From an uncultured Clostridia bacterium (GTDB lineage: Bacteria > Bacillota > Clostridia > Oscillospirales > Oscillospiraceae), in assembly GCA_946405655.1 (NCBI GenBank), contig CAMJHX010000044.1:1-9021 (forward strand): 9,021 nucleotides of DNA. Reading direction: 5' to 3'. A program made the position numbers and the translations under genes. Of this stretch, positions 5,234 to 9,021 are shown piece by piece. The number at the start of each line of letters is the position of its first letter. The stretch's first letter is position 1. The notes below the pieces were generated by a model. That model was not told the DNA's origin and did no database searches. It worked only from the letters and a program-made list of their open reading frames with translations.

Positions 5234-7192
5234 TTATCCATCTGCTTTCGCGTAGACAAACGCGTTCGGGAGCGTTCGTCCGGCGTCGAGCACGGGGTTT
5301 GAGCTCTTCATGATATAGTCGCCGTCGTACCAGATCATGGCGCTGGTGCCGCCGTCGAGATTCATCGCCTGCCAGCATTCGTGGCGCGACATGATGCGCG
5401 CGCACTCCGGCACGCCGAGGCCGAGCGAAATGGTGGGCAGACGGCCCTCGATGAGGAGCATGATGACCTCGCCGTACTTGCTCTGCCCCATGCAGGCGCG
5501 CGGCTGCAGATCGGTGAAGCCGCTCGTGGAATCGACGACGATCTCGCCGTCGATGATCATAGCGGGAGAGAACTCCATGCAGTCGGTCGTGTCGGGATGC
5601 ACCTCATCCCACGCGTCGACGACGTACATGCGGTTGTCCTGCCGCAGCTCGAGGCGCTTATAGCCATAGTAGAGATGCTCGCCGTAGGACATGCCGTTGC
5701 ACATGGCATAGCCGACGATGGTGCCGCCGTTGCCGACGCCGCCCTCATCGATGAAGCCGGAGCCGGTCATGGCGATGAGGCCGTTGTGGTCCTGAGCGAT
5801 ATCGCCCACAACCTCGCCGACGGAGCCGATGGAGCGCGCGGCCTGCAGGCTCAGGCGGGACGGATCCTTGCAGACGGCCATGATGCCGCGGTAGCCCGAG
5901 CCGCTCATGCGGATGATGAGCACCTGCTCTTTGGCGTTGATGGCGAGCACCTGCTCATCCTGCACGGTGCGGATCGTGGTGCCGCTGTCGGAGAGAGCGG
6001 AATGGTTGATGTTGATGTTCTCCCAGCCGTCAGACAGGGCGGCGGGGGTTCGATGGACATAGTCGAGCATGGAGTCGACGTCAATCTCCCAGAAGAGATC
6101 GAAGAAATCGATCTCCGCCTGCGTCATGCCCTTGGTGTCGGTGAGCGTGGGGTTGCGGTGCTTGCGCTCGCCGGTTTCGGGATCGACCTCTTCCTCCTGA
6201 TCGCCCCACTGACTGTTGACGCCGATCTGCGCCTCGCGGGAGGCGGCGACGTCCGCCATGACCTTATCGATGACGCTGTGCGGGATGAAGGCCGTGGCAA
6301 GCCACTGGTGGCGCATGGTCGCCATGGCGGTCTGGATATAGATCGTGCGCCATTTGGCGATGAACGGGATGTTCGAGAACACCGCCGTGAGATACATGGC
6401 AAAGAGCAGCGCGAGCACGACCACGAGGCGGCCGAGGCGCTGGCCGAAGTTCTTTCTTTTCTTTCCTTTTTTTCTGCGGACGGTCTTGACCGGAGCGGGA
6501 CGCTCGCGGCGCGGACGTGCCGGAGATTCCTCCACGAAGCCCGCCTGCACGCGCGGCGTGCGCTTGGGCTCGGCGGACGTCTGGGCGGGTCTTGCCGTCT
6601 GCGCAGCTCTCGCCGCCTGTGCCGCCTGCGCGGTTCTGGTGCGGCGGTTCGCGGCGCTCTGCGCCATCGTCTGTCCGCTGGGCGCGGCGGCCGTCGTTCT
6701 CGGGCGGGGCTGAACCGTCTGCTGCTTGGGCGCGTGCGTGCGCGCGGCAGGCGCCGCAGGATGCTGCACCGTGCGGCGGACGGGCGCGGACTGTGCGCCG
6801 GTCGCCTTTGTTGCCGTAGGAGCCGCCGGACGAGATGCTGTCGCGGTTGCTGTCGGGCGTGTGGCCGTTGTCGTCGCCGCCGGGCGAGTTGCTGTCGCCG
6901 TTGCCGTCGGGCGGGCTGCCGTTGTCGCTGCCGCCGGGCGGGTTGCTGTCGCCGTTGCCGCCGGACGGGCTGCCGTTGCGGTTGCTGCCGGGCGGGCTGC
7001 CGTTGTCGCTGCCGCCGGGCGGGTGGCGTTCGCGGCTGCCGCCGGGGGCGTCTCCTGCGGCGCGGCGGGCTTTGCGGGCGCGGTCTGCTGGCTTTCGGAA
7101 GCACGCTCAGCAGCGCTTCGGGATTCCCGAAGCGCTGCGGCTTTCTTTTTATCGTTTTGATCGTAAATGGATTTTGAGCTGATAATCTTCAA
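5234..7192 (-). CDS. Membrane-anchored phosphodiester glycosidase (NAGPA) domain protein with repetitive basic tail
   Basis: A 652-residue protein whose C-terminal half, about 430-648, matches the phosphodiester glycosidase / NAGPA fold. Diagnostic stretches are EVVGDIAQDHNGLIAMTGSGF (459-479), MLLIEGRLP (578-586) and NLDGGTSAM (611-619). Family members cleave sugar phosphodiesters, often in exopolysaccharide or cell-wall metabolism; the actual substrate is unknown. One membrane segment lies at about 256-272 (VVVLALLFAMYLTAVF), preceded by a very basic stretch (RRKKGKKRKNFGQRLGR), so the positive-inside rule puts the N-terminal 250 residues in the cytoplasm and the enzyme outside. That N-terminal part is Ala/Thr/Pro/Arg-rich and includes eight 9-residue repeats (57-128). 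The start is TTG, with AAAAAAGGAG eight bases upstream. It lies 108 bases downstream of metG, has its own candidate promoter, and ends in a terminator. The domain call is firm and the topology inferred. Confidence 0.88.
   Translation of the reverse strand: MKIISSKSIYDQNDKKKAAALRESRSAAERASESQQTAPAKPAAPQETPPAAAANATRPAAATTAARPAATATAARPAATATATRPAAATTAARPTATATATRPAATTTATRPTATATASRPAAPTATKATGAQSAPVRRTVQHPAAPAARTHAPKQQTVQPRPRTTAAAPSGQTMAQSAANRRTRTAQAAQAARAAQTARPAQTSAEPKRTPRVQAGFVEESPARPRRERPAPVKTVRRKKGKKRKNFGQRLGRLVVVLALLFAMYLTAVFSNIPFIAKWRTIYIQTAMATMRHQWLATAFIPHSVIDKVMADVAASREAQIGVNSQWGDQEEEVDPETGERKHRNPTLTDTKGMTQAEIDFFDLFWEIDVDSMLDYVHRTPAALSDGWENININHSALSDSGTTIRTVQDEQVLAINAKEQVLIIRMSGSGYRGIMAVCKDPSRLSLQAARSIGSVGEVVGDIAQDHNGLIAMTGSGFIDEGGVGNGGTIVGYAMCNGMSYGEHLYYGYKRLELRQDNRMYVVDAWDEVHPDTTDCMEFSPAMIIDGEIVVDSTSGFTDLQPRACMGQSKYGEVIMLLIEGRLPTISLGLGVPECARIMSRHECWQAMNLDGGTSAMIWYDGDYIMKSSNPVLDAGRTLPNAFVYAKADG
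6809..7024 (-). repeat. 27-bp in-frame tandem repeat, 8 units
   Basis: Eight consecutive 27-bp units encode a 9-residue repeat of the form [T/A/S]-R-P-x-A-x-x-x-A within the glycosidase protein. Arginine recurs at residues 58, 67, 76, 85, 94, 103, 112 and 121, an exact period of nine, each followed by Pro. The units vary mainly in Ala/Thr choice. Such a tract can expand or contract by slippage, so copy number may differ between strains. Confidence 0.9.
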
Positions 7193-7200
7193 CGCTCATG

Positions 7201-7210
7201 CTCCTTTTTT
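7201..7210 (-). promoter_or_regulatory. Ribosome binding site fixing the TTG start of the glycosidase gene
   Basis: AAAAAAGGAG on the minus strand ends eight bases before TTG (7190-7192). The nearby ATG at 7197-7199 is only one base from GGAG, is out of frame and opens just 16 codons, so TTG is the better start. Confidence 0.75.
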
Positions 7211-7242
7211 CTCTGGATATTGCGTGGGATACGCGATTTATT

Positions 7243-7271
7243 ACGATATCAGAAATGGGACGCTTTCGCAA
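7243..7271 (-). promoter_or_regulatory. Candidate promoter of the glycosidase gene
   Basis: On the minus strand TTGCGA (7266-7271) and TATCGT (7243-7248) are separated by exactly 17 bases; each matches four of six consensus positions. Transcription would start near 7236, about 44 bases before the TTG. No terminator is visible after metG, so read-through from metG is also possible. Confidence 0.4.
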
Positions 7272-7300
7272 GCCATACGTTCCTGAATTTTCGTAAACTT

Positions 7301-9021
7301 TTAGTTAATTCTCGAGCCGGCGGGGATGGCGTCATCGACCAGCGTGAGCCAGACGTGCTCCGGATCGCCCTCGGCGCAGAGGAGCATGCCGTTGGACTCC
7401 TGACCTGCCATCTTGCGGGCGGGCAGGTTCAAAATGGCGATGACCTTCTTGCCGACGAGCTTTTCCGGCTCAGCATAGAACGCCTGCATGCCGGAGAGGA
7501 TCTGGCGGGGCGTGCCGGTGCCGTCGTTCAGGACGAACTTGAGGAGCTTATCGGAGTTCTTGACCTTCTCGCAGGAGAGAATCTCGCAGACGCGCATGTC
7601 GCACTTGACGAAATCATCGAACTTCACGTCCGGGAGCACCGGGTCGACCGGCTTTGCGCCCGCAGCGGCAGCCTTGGCAGCCTTCTGCGCGGCGCTGATC
7701 TCCTCGAGCGCAGCGAGCTCCTTATTGAGATCGATGCGCGGGAAGAGCGCGTCGCCCAGCGTGACGGCGACGTCCGCGGGGAGCACGCCGAAGACGCACA
7801 GATCGTCCCACGCGGTCTCGGGCGCGCCGACGCGCTTTGCGATCTCGGCGCAGGTCTCGGGCATGAAGGGCGTGAGGAGTCCGGCACAGATACGGATGGT
7901 CTCAAGCAGGTTATAGAGCACGCGCGCGAGGCGGGGCTTCTGCCCCTCCTCCTTGATGAGGAGCCAGGGCGCGTTCTCGTCGATATACTTATTGGCGCGG
8001 TTCAGCACCTTGAAGATCTCGCCGATGGCGTTCTGCGGGGCGAACTTATCCATCTCGGCGCCGACCTTCCCGGCGAGCGCGGAGGCCATGGCGATGAGCT
8101 CGCCGTCCTTCTCCTCGTCGGCTGCCTGCTCTGCGGGCAGCTTGCCGCCGAAGTACTTATTGACCATGGCGGTGGTGCGGCTGACGAGGTTGCCGAGGTC
8201 GTTGGCGAGGTCGGCATTGATGCAGTTGATGAGAAGCTCGTTGGAGAAGTTGCCGTCAGAGCCGAAGGGGAACGTGCGCATGAGGAAGAAGCGCAGCGCA
8301 TCGACGCCGTAGCGCTCGGCGAGCAGATAGGGATCGGCGACGTTGCCCTTGGACTTGGACATCTTGCCGCCGTCGATCAGCAGCCAGCCGTGGCCGTAGA
8401 CCTTCTTCGGCAGGGGCTCGCCGAGGCTCATGAGCATGGCGGGCCAGATGATGGAGTGGAAGCGCACGATCTCCTTGCCGACGATGTGCACGGCGGGCCA
8501 GTAGCGCTCATAGTCATCGTACTTATCGTTCAGATAGCCGAGCGCGGTGATATAGTTGGACAGCGCGTCGACCCAGACATAGACGACGTGGCCCGGATCA
8601 AAATCGACCGGGATGCCCCAGGAAAAGCTCGTGCGGGAGACGCAGAGATCCTCCAGACCGGGATCGATGAAGTTCTTGATCATCTCGTTGACACGGCTCA
8701 TGGGCTGCAGGAACTCGCCCGTGAGCAGCAGCTCCTTGACCGGCTGCGCATACTTGGAGAGGCGGAAGAAATACGCCTCCTCCTCGGCATACTTGACCTC
8801 GCGGCCGCAGTCGGGGCACTTGCCGTCGACCAGCTGGCTCTCGGTCCAGAAGCTCTCGCACGGCGTGCAGTACATGCCGGAGTATTTGCCCTTATAGATA
8901 TCGCCGTTGTCGTACATCTTGCGGAAGATGCGCTGGATGGACTCGACATGGTAATCGTCCGTGGTGCGGATGAAGCGGTCGTTGGAGATGTTCATCAGCT
9001 TCCACAGATCCAGAATGCCGC
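7301..9021 (-). CDS. metG: Methionyl-tRNA synthetase (5' end beyond the window)
   Basis: Cytoplasmic enzyme charging tRNA-Met with methionine. The frame stays open to the window edge (572 complete codons visible, beginning GILDLWKL before the first Met at 8993-8995), so the gene is cut. About 75-80 N-terminal residues with the HIGH signature are missing. Numbered from that Met, the visible part shows the zinc knuckle with CTPC (43-46) and CPDC (60-63), the conserved VYVWVDALSNYITALGY region (138-154), HIVGKEIVRFHSIIWPAMLM (170-189), and the ATP-binding KMSKS loop (211-215). An anticodon-binding helical domain follows, then an Ala/Lys-rich linker, then a C-terminal tRNA-binding OB-fold (about 455-564, from PDVKFDDFVKCDMRV) as found in many bacterial MetRS. 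It ends in TAA at 7301-7303. No terminator is visible behind it before the next gene. The first Met in the window is internal, not the true start. Confidence 0.97.
   Translation of the reverse strand, partial: GILDLWKLMNISNDRFIRTTDDYHVESIQRIFRKMYDNGDIYKGKYSGMYCTPCESFWTESQLVDGKCPDCGREVKYAEEEAYFFRLSKYAQPVKELLLTGEFLQPMSRVNEMIKNFIDPGLEDLCVSRTSFSWGIPVDFDPGHVVYVWVDALSNYITALGYLNDKYDDYERYWPAVHIVGKEIVRFHSIIWPAMLMSLGEPLPKKVYGHGWLLIDGGKMSKSKGNVADPYLLAERYGVDALRFFLMRTFPFGSDGNFSNELLINCINADLANDLGNLVSRTTAMVNKYFGGKLPAEQAADEEKDGELIAMASALAGKVGAEMDKFAPQNAIGEIFKVLNRANKYIDENAPWLLIKEEGQKPRLARVLYNLLETIRICAGLLTPFMPETCAEIAKRVGAPETAWDDLCVFGVLPADVAVTLGDALFPRIDLNKELAALEEISAAQKAAKAAAAGAKPVDPVLPDVKFDDFVKCDMRVCEILSCEKVKNSDKLLKFVLNDGTGTPRQILSGMQAFYAEPEKLVGKKVIAILNLPARKMAGQESNGMLLCAEGDPEHVWLTLVDDAIPAGSRIN

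Noticed and set aside
5381..7177. 598-codon open frame on the plus strand opposite the glycosidase gene
   Set aside because: It is antisense to a gene with a recognisable enzyme domain. Its protein is Arg/Cys/Ala/Asp/Leu-rich low complexity and matches no family; GC-rich codon usage keeps the opposite frame free of stops.
7149..7199. 16-codon ATG frame overlapping the start of the glycosidase gene
   Set aside because: The ATG is one base from GGAG, too close for normal initiation, and the peptide shows no feature. The same ribosome site fits the TTG start at eight bases. A leader peptide is possible but unsupported.
7193..7300. Search for a terminator or riboswitch between metG and the glycosidase gene
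   Set aside because: Only a small 4-bp stem (7222-7234) and a short inverted GATAT were seen, with no T-tract and no recognised riboswitch core.

Overview
The window looks like a chromosomal piece of a GC-rich member of the Clostridia, probably a gut Oscillospiraceae-type Firmicute. This is inferred from strong AGGAGG-type ribosome binding sites, a YknXYZ/MacB-like exporter with membrane-anchored adaptors, a MetRS with a fused tRNA-binding domain, AT-rich spacers between GC-rich genes, and intergenic GTAGGG-type hairpin repeats. No species marker is present. All six genes supported here lie on the minus strand, so the genetic order runs from right to left. The many long plus-strand frames are antisense shadows of GC-rich coding sequence.

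Right end (7301-9021): methionyl-tRNA synthetase (metG), cut by the window edge and missing its N-terminus. Middle right (5234-7192): a membrane-anchored protein with a C-terminal phosphodiester glycosidase (NAGPA-type) domain. In front of its membrane segment it has a long basic, low-complexity tail containing eight exact-period 9-residue repeats. It starts at TTG, has a plausible promoter in front and ends in a rho-independent terminator.

Left-centre (256-5103): a four-gene exporter operon with a consensus -10 box, in the order adaptor 1, ATPase, adaptor 2, permease. Genes overlap or are separated by only 4 to 12 bases, and the operon ends in a textbook terminator at 208-240. The ATPase and the MacB/FtsX-type permease should form the transport engine. 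The adaptors should collect or guide substrate outside the membrane. Two different adaptors for a single ATPase/permease pair is the unusual feature, and adaptor 2 carries an extra domain of about 145 residues at the tip of its coiled-coil hairpin. The substrate cannot be read from the sequence, and no regulator or sensor kinase gene lies in the window.

Left end (1-207): no gene. It holds four short GTAGGG hairpin elements in mixed orientation. Two of them differ only by paired changes that preserve the stem.
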